This document shows positions 33,331-44,160 of a stretch of 64,000 nucleotides of DNA, one piece after another. Location: the NCBI RefSeq assembly GCF_004798865.1, contig NW_025336087.1:15991393-16055392 (forward strand). Direction: 5' to 3'. The position numbers were made by a program, and so were the translations under genes. This DNA is from Varanus komodoensis. Lineage: Eukaryota > Chordata > Lepidosauria > Squamata > Varanidae. Each line of letters opens with the position of its first letter. The first letter of the stretch is position 1. The notes under the pieces are model-generated. The model worked only from the letters and a program-made list of their open reading frames with translations, searched no databases and was not told the origin of the DNA.

Positions 33331-34955
33331 AAATTGTCCTCCTGAAATATTTTCCTTGTGGGTTCCAAGCACATGTCTTCATTTAGAGAAGAAGAGATGG
33401 GTGGGATGATTTGGAAAGGTGGAAATAAAAATGATATTTGGAAATAAAATAATCATGCCTTATGCACCTCTCACATGACTAAAATTGGGTCTTTCCAATG
33501 CTGCTTTTCACGAGAAAAGAGCCCTTGTTTTTGTGTATAACGTATCATTTACTATATCTCCTATTCTTGCAGGTTCTCCTGAACATTTTGCTGAACAGAA
33601 TTTGTTTACGGTTATTTGCTAGGTACCAATGGTCTTGCCATTTTTTGGGGGGCGGGGCTGTTAATGAAATGCAGATCATGTCCTTGACTGGTCGCCTTGT
33701 GGAAACATTAGTCAGGGAGACCAGGCCTGCCTTCCCTGGACCACTCAGTGCACTGCTAGACTCTCACCCTCCACTACTTCCTGTCCTGCAATTGTACAGT
33801 TGGTAGAATTCTCCCATGTTGGTGTATTGTCGTCTGTATTTTAAAACACAGTCAGCATCCACTCTTGAAATGTTTTGGGTCCCTTACAAGGCATAAATAT
33901 GCTATCATAAAACATTCTAGAAGTTTCTTCCAAAAAGCTTCTAAAGGATTTAGCAATGAAGAAGGGAGCCAAGAAGATGGACTGATGCTTGGGAGAGGTC
34001 TTTTGAAACATAGGCTTAAATTTCAGTTGGCTCAAACACTGTTTTCTGCTGCAGATTACTTTTATTTTATACAAATGTATGGGAGAATAAAGAAGAGATG
34101 GATTTAAAGGGGACATTGGAACAATATATGATTCAAGGGGAGTGCACTTAAAATGCCCTTAAAATCATGATCTAATATCATACCACACACACACTGTGAG
34201 AAATAAGGCCAGACCAAAGCTTCCAGCTAAGGCTATTACATTCTTTCCATATGTGTTTTCAATTTTCGAGACATTGTAGGAAATAACAATCTGCTGATAA
34301 AAATATAGCAGTACATCAAATGTAAATATGATTTATTTTGTAATGCATATCAATGAGTCTGAGTAGTTTTGCTAAAATGGCTGTTGACAGTATGAGATAG
34401 AACAAATGCAAGATGTTGACAACCATTTGATTTTTATGAAGGTTCACTGTGGCTGGTGAATTTTGAAGTAACCACTGACTAAAAGTGATACCTTGGCTGG
34501 GTGAGTTCCCCCATCCAACCTCTCCGTCTAGTCAGTTTATTGACCATGTTGCCAAATGGGCAGCAATTTTAACAAGGCTGAGTCAAAAATTGTCAAATGA
34601 GAAAGGGGAGTGAGGATCCCTCAAATGGAGGTTGGAGGTATTTCACAGCTGCCCTCCAAACTTTTCAAAATATGTCAAAAAAATTGTTTTCTGTTCTAAG
34701 TTATTTTTGTATCATATTTTTGTACGGTAGTTGTTATATTTGTTAGAGTGCCTAAAAATCTTTACACGTTTTAATAAACAGCTAATCATCTTGCCTGCAA
34801 ATCATCCCTGGATGAGTTGGTGAATTGGGTCTGTGGGTTACTCACCTCTATATTTTAACATTGAACTCATATTTCATAAGGCAGGTATCAGTACTCATCT
34901 CTGTCATTTAGAGATATACAAGTGATATGGACCCAGCCATAGCTGCTGTATTCCC
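33331..34955. other. No recognised gene or element
   Basis: About 1.6 kb. A GC-richer patch lies at 33.63-33.78 kb. A possible splice-acceptor-like tract precedes 33573, but no coding continuation convinces me. Confidence 0.35.
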
Positions 34956-34990
34956 TAAGGCTGCAATCCTATACTTCTGAGCAGACATGG
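34956..34990 (-). repeat. Dispersed short repeat tail
   Basis: AAGGCTGCAATCCTATACTT, CTGAGCAGACATG is the reverse complement of the GTGCATAGGATTGCAG-type end of the short dispersed repeat seen elsewhere in the window. Confidence 0.45.
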
Positions 34991-36495
34991 ATATGATGGC
35001 ACTGACCCAGAACTATTGCTTTTCCCTCAAACTCTTAGTCCCCTTCCAAACAATGGTTCTGCCAGCACTCATATTCACCTTTGTTTGCTGTGCTTTTCCC
35101 AACTGGAAAGAGGCTTTTGCTGCTAAACTTGATCACCAGGTATATTTCTTCTTTCTGCTTTACAGCTTGCTTCCCTTTAATCAAGATGCAATACCTGATG
35201 TGCCCTGAGAGCGAGCCTTTGGGGGACAATATCTGAAAGGAAAATATGAAAGAGGAGAAAGATCTAGAGACAAAGAAAGGCCATTTGTCAGCACAGCTTG
35301 CTGGTTACCTTTTGACAACTAAAGAGAACAGAGCTGAAACTCCCAGAGCAACGTAGTGGGTTTCCCAGCTGCTGCTGCTGTTGCAGAGAACTGGATGTTC
35401 CTTGTGCAGCTCAGGAATCTCAAACCGTTTTTGCCTCACTTCTCTCTAAAAGCTCTGCATTATTATTTCTATGGTGGCATGTATGATTCCCCTAAAAGAG
35501 GAAACACATTCCCTAAAATGCATATGCAAATCTACACAAACTCTGCATACACTAATCTATTTGCATAGATAGGCATATAGAAAGTATTATTCAAATTTAA
35601 ATAGAAATATTGTAAATTCCATATATGGTGGAAGACTGTGAATAGGCAATGTGTGTTCCTTCCTGTTCAGATTGTCAGCTGTGGATGGGCAACAGTTCTT
35701 ATGCTGCTTTTTAGCTCTTTAAACTGGAATTGGCCAGGACAGCTTCCATACAGAGGACGCCATCACAATAAAGGACAGCCCTCTGGCCACTCTTCCTACA
35801 GATGACTGTCCTCTGTAAAAGGGGATACATGGAGACTCTGCTTCCTGCATTGCTGCTCATGAAAAATCAAAGAAGTAAAAAAAGATGACTTTTCGTGAGA
35901 GCAAGGGGATTCTCTGGAGGAAAGGCCCCAGAGGGTTGCTGGGGGAAGAGTCCTGCTAAGGAAACCATGGTCAGCGAGTACAATTGTGCAACCAGTTGTA
36001 CATACATGCTGGGCAAATGAGACACAATGGCAAGATCTGATGAAGCTCAGTTTGCACTATTTGTAGAATGACACTTTTGTATGAGGCTCATTGGATATAA
36101 GAATGACATAAAGAATATGCAGGGTGATTCTTGCTTAACAGCTAAAGAGCTTTCATTCTGATATCTTATACTTTGACATCTTCTATCTTTGATATCTTAT
36201 ACTTATGATCATCGGAATAGGAATTTGAATGAGCAAACTTGCAGACTGATATCGACCCATGTAAACCAGGACTGGGGATTATGATTCTTCAGCCTGCCAG
36301 CTTCTTTGCCTCCATGGATACATGTCAGGGTCTGCATTCCAGCAGTAGGGTGGGCTGGAGGCCAATGCAAGATAAAAATGCCTGTTGCCTGGAGGTGGCA
36401 ATGAATACTGATTCAGTAAACTAATCTGGGTCTGCTAAATACCAGGAAGTCTATTGAATTCAGTGTACACATCTGACCTTACTGATGGCAATTGT
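34991..36495. other. No recognised gene or element
   Basis: About 1.5 kb. The 35.72-35.83 kb part has paired GAGGACGCC / GACTGTCCTCTG words that may belong to a minor dispersed repeat. Confidence 0.35.
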
Positions 36496-36499
36496 TTTG

Positions 36500-37440
36500 T
36501 ATTCCAACACAGCTGATTTATTATTCATTTACAATATTTCTGCACTGCTGCATAGCTAAGCAGATTCCAAAGTGGAATCTAAACTTAAAATAGTTAAAGT
36601 AATTAAAACAAAACATTAAAAACAAGTTTCCATTAAAAAAGCAAGAAAGACTTCCTGGAACAAGGCTGTTCTGGCAGGCACAAAAACATCACAATATTGG
36701 GGCCTGCCTGACCTCCATAGAAATGGACTGCCACACTGAAGGCTTTTGTCCTAGTGGACTCGAGTTGGGCCATGTGTCTCTGTGAAAGCATCAGAAGAAA
36801 GTCCTCTGATAACCCAAATGACTGGGCAGGTTGGTAAAGAAGGAACTCTTTCAGTTATCCTGGTCCCAGGTTGTTCAGCATTTTCTGCTATTAGAACCTA
36901 GACCTGGCCTGGCAGCAAATGGGAAGCCAGTGCCGTTCCTTCAGCAAAGGGATTGAATGCTGAAAAGGGGCGGCTCCCAACAGTGCAGCTGTTGATCTGC
37001 ACTAGCTCCAACTTCTGGAGCTAGCTTAAGGGCAGCCCCACACAGAACACATTGTAATTAGTAACCCACTATTGAGGTTACCTTTGGACGAGCTCTCCCT
37101 GTCCAGGAAAGACTGTAGCTAGAGAAGCAATCAGATGTGGTGAAGGCACTCCAAGCTGCCTCAAGCACTTGGCACTCTACCAACAGTGATGGATCTAGGG
37201 GTACCCCTAGACGATGAACCTGATCTTTCAGAGGAATTGCAACCTCATCCAGAACAGGCAGTGAGCTTATTTTTCAGAATTAGAAATCACTCTCCCACAG
37301 GGCTTTTGTCTTCCAGGACTCAGCTGCAGTTTGTTGGCCCTCAACCAGACTGACACTGATCTAGGACTTGCCCAGCCTTTTCTGATTTAGGCTATCCACA
37401 AGCAAGTACAGATTAAACAATAAGCCTCTGTATAGGTTGC
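36500..37440. repeat. Repeat-like block of unassigned family
   Basis: About 940 bp with a run of phrases that I associate with a common squamate interspersed repeat: CCAGGTTGTTCAGCATTTTC, AATGGGAAGCCAGTGCCGTT, ACACATTGTAATTAGTAACC, AACCTCATCCAGAACAGGCA and TGCAGTTTGTTGGCCCTCAA. There is no long frame and no terminal repeat that I can define. The likeness is from memory, so the call is tentative. Confidence 0.4.
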
Positions 37441-37609
37441 AAAAGAAAGCAAGGCAGTGACTCTCTTCCTTCTTTCAATTATTTATTTCTTTAAAAAAAT
37501 AAATTGCATTCATTATGAGTGTTTTATGCCTAGAAATGTAAGGACACCTTCCAGGAAGGAATATTTATGCCTGAGAGAAACTGAATATATTGAGGACATG
37601 ATTACAGCT

Positions 37610-37960
37610 GGTTTATAAAATTATCCATGGTTACGAGATGGAGAAAGTGGATACAGAGATACAAAGGAGATTCAGGACCAACAGAAGAAAGGACACATAG
37701 TTAAACTATGGAATTTTCTGATGCAAGATATGTTGATTCCAACTTTCTTAGATGGCTTTAAAGGGGGATTAGACAAGTGGAGGACAAGGTTGCCAATAGT
37801 CAGTAGTCATAAGTGTGGAACTCCCCCAAGAAATATCGTTTGCTGGGGAACAACACTGGAGAAGGCTTTCACGTCTAATTTTCTAGAGGCATCTGAATAG
37901 CCACTGTGGGAAACAAGAATGAACCTTTGACAGAGCTTTTCTTTTCGAAGAGGAACAATA
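37610..37960 (+). mobile_element. CR1 (L3-like) LINE 3' fragment
   Basis: Plus-strand order: AAATTATCCATGGTTACGAG, GGAGAAAGTGGATACAGAGA, ATTCAGGACCAACAGAAGAA, ATAGTTAAACTATGGAATTT, GATGGCTTTAAAGGGGGATT, AGACAAGTGGAGGACAAGG. This is the end of L3/CR1 ORF2 and 3'UTR, in the opposite orientation to the copies at 8.7 and 13.7 kb. Diverged. Confidence 0.82.
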
Positions 37961-39015
37961 GTTTAATATGTAAACAAGGATTAGGTAATAGTTGAATCTC
38001 TACTGAAAAATCTGGAAACCCTCTACCAGAGAGGGGAGGCAATACTGGTCAGATGGCTCAGGCCACTTCCTGTGCTTCTAATCAGGCTTTGCCCAAGTAC
38101 TGGATTACACTATTGGAGCAGTCTTTTATCCATGCCTGCTTTCAGGTCCATTAGGTGTAGCATGTTTTTGAAATTGTTTTCTGGCTCTCTCACCCCGCAT
38201 TTTCATCAATGAAGGTCATGTTTCCATGACCTCATCTCTTCCTACCTTGGGCTTATGCATGAAGCTCTCCACACCTGCGCTCAGCAGGAGTGAGGCCCTT
38301 GATTCTCAAATCTCTAAGCCCCAAATGGTTGTTGTAGCAGCCAACTGTGATGTTACAAACACTGAATTACAACAAGTCACCTGGTGAGGGAATAAGCAGC
38401 TGGAGCAGATGAAATCTTCACAATGAATAGAACATCTCTTTGAGCCAGAAGAGGATAGAAAAAGAGGGAATAGTTATAATCAATGCATTCGGCAAGCTGC
38501 TCACCAGGATAACATCTTGAAATGCAGCCAGAAATTCTAATGTTTGTGTTATATCTTGGGGAAAGCAATTACACAGTCATTGACTCAGACTATTAGGCTT
38601 CCAGGTACCACAGCTGCTCTGCCTTCTTTGTATGGTTCTTTCTTAGCTGTATTCCAGTGATGTGGAGAAATACAGGGCAGATACCTTCAGATGATTTCAC
38701 CCCCCCTGCCTTAGTTTTTGGAGGTTTTGTTAAAGGACAATCTTATATTTTAGAAGCACTGAATGGATGAATGGCTGGTTCATATATGCATTTCATCACT
38801 CATGATGTCTCCAATGTAGCAGGAGGGCACTTCCACTCACATAAAGGATATTTCTACTTCCCCCTTCTGGAAGCACTCTCCCCATCTTCTCCTGGATTGG
38901 AATGTATCTTACATTTAGACAACCGGCCCTCCAAGACCCAGCCCATGTAAACTACAAGAACTGGCAATGTAAGGATTGCATAAGAACTGCAATGTAAGGA
39001 TTTCAGAGACAGGAC
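37961..39015. other. No recognised gene or element
   Basis: About 1 kb. A short two-copy tandem (AGAACTGGCAATGTAAGGAT) lies near 38958-39002. Nothing else recognised. Confidence 0.4.
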
Positions 39016-39016
39016 A

Positions 39017-39122
39017 GTTGTAGGAACTCCAGATGTTTTGGCTTACTGCTCACATCATTCCTCACTGGGCAAACAGGACTTGTGGACCAAAGCATTTGGA
39101 TGACTGCAAGTTGTCCAGCCTT
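39017..39122 (+). mobile_element. Palindromic hAT-like MITE, near-complete inner part
   Basis: AACTCCAGATGTTTTGGCTT, ACTGCTCACATCATTCCTCA, then the mirror half ACTTGTGGACCAAAGCATTT, GGATGACTGCAAGTTGTCCA. This matches the palindromic squamate MITE 'CTCCAGATGTTTTGGACTACAACTCCCATCATTCCT ... AGTTGTAGTCCAAAACATCTGGAG'. Both halves are eroded. Confidence 0.65.
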
Positions 39123-39519
39123 GGCATACAGGCTAAAATAAAATACTGAAGATACTTTGACTCAAATCATTTTTGTTCAGTAGTCAGTGAACAGATTGTT
39201 GCCATACAGAACATGTTTATTTGTAACCTACATAATCTTATTCCTGACTGCATAATTAAGCTCCTGCTTTCACATTATTAAACCTAGTCTAACTCATTGA
39301 TGATAGTCTCCAAAAGCTTGGATTTTCAAGGCATTAGCACCAATGGAACTGCAATATTTCACCCTCATCCACGTCTTTGTGAGAACCTTGGCTGCGATAT
39401 TGTATTTACACTTGGCAACAGTTCTTGGTGTCAAAAGCAGTAGCTGTGAAATTAATGTCATTATTGTTGTAATTTCTTGGCCATATTCCAAAGCAGAAGC
39501 ACTCCCAACGTAGCATACA
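39123..39519. other. No recognised gene or element
   Basis: About 400 bp, nothing recognised. Confidence 0.4.
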
Positions 39520-39622
39520 ACAATAAAACATAAAACTGATAAAATAATAAAAATATACAAAATACAATAAAATAATAAAAACAATATACAAAATACAATA
39601 AAACAATAAAACAATAAGAACA
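39520..39622. repeat. AT-rich imperfect tandem repeat
   Basis: Roughly three copies of an AAAATACAATAAAATAATAA-type unit (about 30-35 bp). The minus-strand frames through it (Phe/Tyr/Ile-rich) are repeat artefacts. Confidence 0.85.
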
Positions 39623-41489
39623 CAGTGAAGATTCTTCAGGAATGTAGAACTGGTACATATTCAAATGATATGCAAATTTACCCCAAAATATTGGTCATTG
39701 ACCTTAGTGGTTCTAATGGGATCCCCCTAGTACTGTTGCAAGAGAGTTACAGCTGTTTTCCAACTTTCAAGGGCATTCCATTTCTAGGTACAATATGCAG
39801 GCAATATCTGGAAGTGAACCATCTTTAGTCTGCTTTACCCTGGCTGCAGCACTAAGTCAGATCTTTCAGAATAGCAAGGCAAGTTTATTCTGATAGCTTG
39901 TTTAGATACCACTTGTTCCCTGGACAACTGAGTCTATGCAGTGATGCCAGGTCCAGTTTGCAACATCCTTCCTCTAAATATTTGCCTTTCATTTCTTTCT
40001 ATCCGTCTGTGTTTAGAGAGTTTTCATTATTATATCACTTTTCTTTATTTCCTTCTTTAAAATCTTGGTTTTAAATAGATTTATAAGATATAATTTCCGT
40101 TGTACAGGTGTTAGAAGAGCTTTTTGACACCAGGTGGATGAACTGACATGATGAGATAGCATGTTCATACATGTTCAGTTTAAATGCTCAGGCAATAAAC
40201 AGATGTTTGCATTCCAGCTTTGCAGGGGAAATAGAACGTTTTCAGTGTGGGAAAAGTAAAACACTGCATAGCTCCTTTGGAAAGAAGAGCCTTTGTGGAG
40301 CAGACAATGATCATGAAGAGGGCCCAAGAAGTAGAAAAGATAATGGTTAGAGAGCCAAAGGCTAAAGGAAGAATGCAAAGTAGTAAGCGCTAAGCTCTAG
40401 TCGATGTAAGGGTTAAATTCAACTTTATTTGAAACAGTCAGTTCTTTGGCTGCAGGCTTTTAGAATGGTTTTATTGTATTACTTTTATACAATGTGTTCA
40501 AAATGAATGGGGAAGGCAGTCATGGTTACCCTGTAAATATGCTATATAATATTTTCTAGCAAATCTGATTTTCTTTGGATTATGCCTTATAGTGGTATAA
40601 CTGTTGCACAAAGTTAGGACAAAGATTCTTGAATGTCATGAATATAATGTTTGTGTAAGGAAATTTTGATTTGTTTTTTCCAAAAGAAGGCCACAACCAC
40701 TATTTAGGTTTTTATATTAACTTTGTCTTCTATCTTGAATTTGTATATTTTTCTGAAACATCATCTTTTGAAAGATTACTTTTTTCAAATCAACTCTGTA
40801 TTAAGGACTAACAGAGACTGTAAAGAGAACCTTCTTCTGAAAAGCACAGTTTTCCCACTGTGAATGTTAAAAGTGCTAGGAAAAATACGTAGCATTTGCA
40901 AAAGGAGACAAATTGTCTTTATTGATACAGCATGTGCAGGCTACTGTGGGAAGTGTCAATGTACCAGTAAGTTAGCATGATCATTATAAGTAGACAAATC
41001 ACATGCTAATGCAATTTTCATTTTAGTTGCAACAACACAAAGCCATTATAGCCTTGGGTTTCTAACAGCTGGTACCATTATAATTAGAATTTGTTAGCAC
41101 AGTTGGTGGTGCACTGTCTATTTTTATATCATTGGTTTTCCTGGTGGAATGCCTAAAAGGTGTTAACATGTTGTTCTGATCCATCAGCACCTCATGAAGG
41201 TGAGGTGTTGATGGATCATAAGCCAGCTGTACATCTTGTAATGGGAGTCATATGGATGGAAAGTTTAAGGCTGCTGCTATGAAAAGCAGATACTGATTAG
41301 ATGAGCATGGAACACTTGGAGTAAAAAGAATATCATTAAAATATTTCATGTTGCTAATTGCAGGCATTATTGCAGAAACCTTCGCACTGAGAATAAATGC
41401 ACAGGACTTCAAAGCATGTACTTTTGAGTTCCCAACATCTGTACTCACTGATTCTAATCGGTAACAGATTTTCTATGAATTTCCATAAA
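39623..41489. other. No recognised element; one hairpin
   Basis: About 1.9 kb of AT-rich sequence. Near-perfect 18-bp inverted repeat at 41177-41218 with a 6-nt loop is the only clear structure. Confidence 0.4.
41177..41218. repeat. 18-bp inverted repeat, 6-nt loop
   Basis: TGATCCATCAGCACCTCA at 41177-41194 and its complement with a single mismatch at 41201-41218 flank the spacer TGAAGG. Confidence 0.95.
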
Positions 41490-41645
41490 ACTCAGGTTCA
41501 CACAACAATGAATGAGGGGCTTGTGTTGTCTGAACCCAGCCAGAGTAATCAGCCAACCATGTTGCTAAGTTCAGACAACACAACAAGCCACCTCTGGTTT
41601 TTAAACCATAGTGGCTTATTGTGTCTTGTGAACCCAGTCAACATG
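41490..41645. repeat. Possible palindromic dispersed repeat
   Basis: TTGTGTTGTCTGAACCCAGC and TTATTGTGTCTTGTGAACCC, with internal AGTTCAGACAACACAACAAG and GGTTTTTAAACCA, give a nested inverted structure of about 155 bp. Related wording occurs at 21.85 kb and 2.5 kb. I infer a MITE. Confidence 0.4.
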
Positions 41646-42477
41646 TAGGCAATGCAATGTACACTCCAAAAACAAAGAAACAAACCAACAATAGCATATC
41701 CAGTTTATAAATCTGTAGAGTTTTAAAAATGTAATAATATTATTAAAATTTGGAAGATTTTAACATAAAATGCCAGCCTGTGTCATAAGTATGAGCATGC
41801 AACAATGCCACTTATAAATTCAGCCAATACCAGTCCAAAACAGGCCAATCCTCAATAGGGGAAACAAAGTTTAATTGCCAGCACCTATATCAAATAGCCA
41901 ATCAAGTCATGTCCATAACCATCATGGCTTTTTGTAATCCCAACCTGATATTGGTTTTCAGTAGATCAATGAAAATTGCCTCCTTGAGCTATCTTTTTTG
42001 AGGGTGCATTCAATTGCTTGTACACAGAATTTCACTAAAATTGCCCTGCTAGCATCATGCCATCCCATCAGCTTTGTGCTCAAGGTGTGGAAATGCAGTT
42101 GCAAGAATCCTGCAGGGTTACTGAATCCCATCACAGGGAAGGTCCCAAATCTGTACCTGTTAAATAGCAGAGATAATTTTACCAAGTGGAACTTCTTTGG
42201 TCACTGTTGCAATAAGGACATGGGTTAAGTTTTGCAAGCTGTACAACTCAATGCAGGGCTCCAACAAGTTCTTGGAATTAAGAACTATAGAACTTGCTAT
42301 GAAAAAATGATTATGTTGTAAACCTAACTTTCAACTTGAACAGTGAAAAATTGAAAGGACAATGGATTCTTACAAGTTCCTGAGTTCCCTGAAGCCCAAT
42401 CCATTCCTGAATTAGGATTCATTTCTTCTGAGTATGTCTTCTTTGATTTTAGTGCATACATAAGTTGCCCCTAGAGC
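41646..42477. other. No recognised gene or element
   Basis: About 830 bp, nothing recognised. Confidence 0.4.
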
Positions 42478-42608
42478 AGGGTTATTCAAAGGGGTGCGTT
42501 TGAAATTATTTGGACATTCCTTTGCATCAACCCCAGCCATCACCACCAAAAGACAAGAATTCTGAGAGCGGTGGTCCAAAAACATCTGGAATACACTAGG
42601 TTGGGCTT
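42478..42608 (-). mobile_element. Palindromic hAT-like MITE fragment
   Basis: Contains ACATTCCTTTGCATCAACCC, CAGCCATCACCACCAAAAGA, CAAGAATTCTGAGAGCGGTG, GTCCAAAAACATCTGGAATA. The right half matches 'GAATTCTGGGAGTTGTAGTCCAAAAACATCTGGA' of the MITE family. Strand choice is arbitrary for a palindrome. Confidence 0.6.
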
Positions 42609-43224
42609 CAGTGACATAGGCACTTTTGATAATCTATTTCATTTTCATTTCTATAGAGCCTTTACTCTCTGCTCTAGCTTGAAGTATGACTAATTAAGAA
42701 TAATTAAAGCAAGATGAATTCCTTTCCTGTAATGAATGCCTCAGTCTCTGTTGAAAAAGTATGCAAATTAACAAAACAAATGACAAACAATAGTACATCC
42801 ATTTACCAATTTTAAAATTTATACAAAGAAATAGTAAAGAGGTCTTAGCTCCATAAATACCGGGGGCTAAAGCACACACTACTTTAAATATGTCCCTAGG
42901 AGAGATGTCCTCTTACTCTAGAGTAAGTGAACTAGTCTGATCTGAATTGGGACTTTGATATGAGAGAGATAGGAGCTTAGCCACCCCTTCTCTACACTAC
43001 TGCAGTTTCAATCCAGATCTGACTACAGTGACATTTGTTTGAAGGAATCATTATTTTGCAATGCATAAAGCAGGCATGGCCTCCCCAGTTGGGACACAGT
43101 GTGTGTGTGTGGGGGGGGTGGGGAAGGGTAGGAAAAATTAGTAGCCCCTTACTCTCTAATCTAGTGCTCTGCACTTACCATTGCACTTACTTTAAAGTGA
43201 ATAAATACTTTAAAGAATATGTAG
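42609..43224. other. No recognised gene or element
   Basis: About 600 bp; a short G-rich simple stretch follows (TG)n near 43090-43120. Nothing else recognised. Confidence 0.4.
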
Positions 43225-43385
43225 AGGCTAGCTATGTCTTTAAAATAAAGTTTATTCTAGCAAATGTATCATGGTCCGAATTCCCCTTCATCAGATCCAT
43301 TAAGTATCACCCTGAGCTGCAGCCATGTGTAAACATGTTATTTTTGCGGGAAGAGACTAACACAGCTACCCCTCTGAAAATTCTG
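43225..43385 (-). mobile_element. Penelope-like element relic with hammerhead-like motif
   Basis: Minus strand of 43300-43225: GGATCTGATGAAGGGG, a short imperfect stem, then ATACATTTGCTAGAATAAA and TTTAAAGACA. This follows the common reptile repeat 'CTGATGA - stem - GAAAGC - AATAAA - GTCTTTAAGG', whose CTGATGA/stem/GAAA layout is that of the hammerhead ribozymes described in Penelope-like elements. On the plus strand 43338-43380 reads TTTTTGCGGGAAGAGACTAA and CACAGCTACCCCTCTGAAA, another typical part of the same repeat, here in the opposite orientation. A short broken relic; the ribozyme core looks eroded. The family link is from memory. Confidence 0.5.
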
Positions 43386-43930
43386 GAAAGAAAGATTGAC
43401 ACAAACAGCCTTTAAGGATAGGTTCCTTGAGTCTGTCTTCACATTCACAATTCAGATGCAAGTTGCTAAATATACACATTAGACACTGATATATTCTTAT
43501 AAGCCCATGCTGTAATCTGAGTCCATCCTTCATGTTATCATTCATCTACTAGAATCCATGGACCATGGGGATAATATATAAAACCATTCAGCTTTATCTC
43601 AGTAAGTTGGGGAATATTCTGTATCTAACTTTGAAAGATGAAAATCGTAATTCACCATGCCCATTTTTGCATGGTAAAATTCAGTGGAGACTAGTGACTC
43701 CAATGTCCATGGTGCTGTGTATCCACTCTGAATTTTATGCTGAACTTGTGAGAACCTATCCAGGCTGTAAAACCTATTTTTGAACTAGGGTTCGACAGTA
43801 GGAAAGTGCCATTAAAGTTCAGAGTAATATCTGGGGTGGATACACAACACTGCTAGGAAAGACTGTAGCTAAAGATCAAATGGAGAAGAAGAGAAGGACC
43901 ATGCCAGCTGCCTTGCATTCTTAAAGGCGC
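43386..43930. other. No recognised gene or element
   Basis: About 540 bp, nothing recognised. Confidence 0.4.
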
Positions 43931-43933
43931 AGC

Positions 43934-44160
43934 ATGAATTTATTTACTGAATTAAATCCTGCCTTTTTTCCTTTCAAGGAACTCAAAGTAGCTTACATAA
44001 TTCTTCTCCTCCTCTCAAACTTATCCTCACAACTATGTGAGGTACGTTGGGCTGAGCATCTGTGACTGACTTCAGTCACCCACTTCCATGGCTGTGTAGG
44101 GACTAGAACCCAGATATCCTGAGCCCCACACTCTTAACCACTACATCACAGTGGCACTCA
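43934..44160 (-). mobile_element. MIR/CORE-like tRNA-derived SINE, near full length
   Basis: Read on the minus strand: GTGCCACTGTGATGTAGTGG, TTAAGAGTGTGGGG (A-box region at about 44131-44149), GGTTCTAGTCCC (B box, 44099-44110), core ACGTACCTCACATAGTTGTG, AGGATAAGTTTGAGAGGAG, and the 3' part TTATGTAAGCTACTTTGAGT, TCCTTGAAAGGAAAAAAGGC, AGGATTTAATTCAGTAAATA. The layout is a tRNA-like head, a MIR-type core and a LINE-derived tail of about 227 bp. It is the best-preserved SINE in the window; the internal Pol III promoter is recognisable but one B-box position differs from GGTTCGANNCC. Confidence 0.82.

Noticed and set aside
33550-33622. Possible exon with acceptor-like tract (TATTCTTGCAG) and a following GCTAGGTACC donor-like site
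   Set aside because: Two of the three frames close within the putative exon and no homologous protein is recognised. Chance splice-like words are common in DNA of this length.
39294-39664. Three overlapping Phe/Tyr/Ile-rich minus-strand frames that resemble membrane proteins
   Set aside because: They run through an AT-rich tandem repeat; hydrophobicity follows from the base composition.
44099-44149. tRNA-like A and B boxes
   Set aside because: They belong to a SINE with core and tail; the region does not fold as a complete tRNA with anticodon arm.
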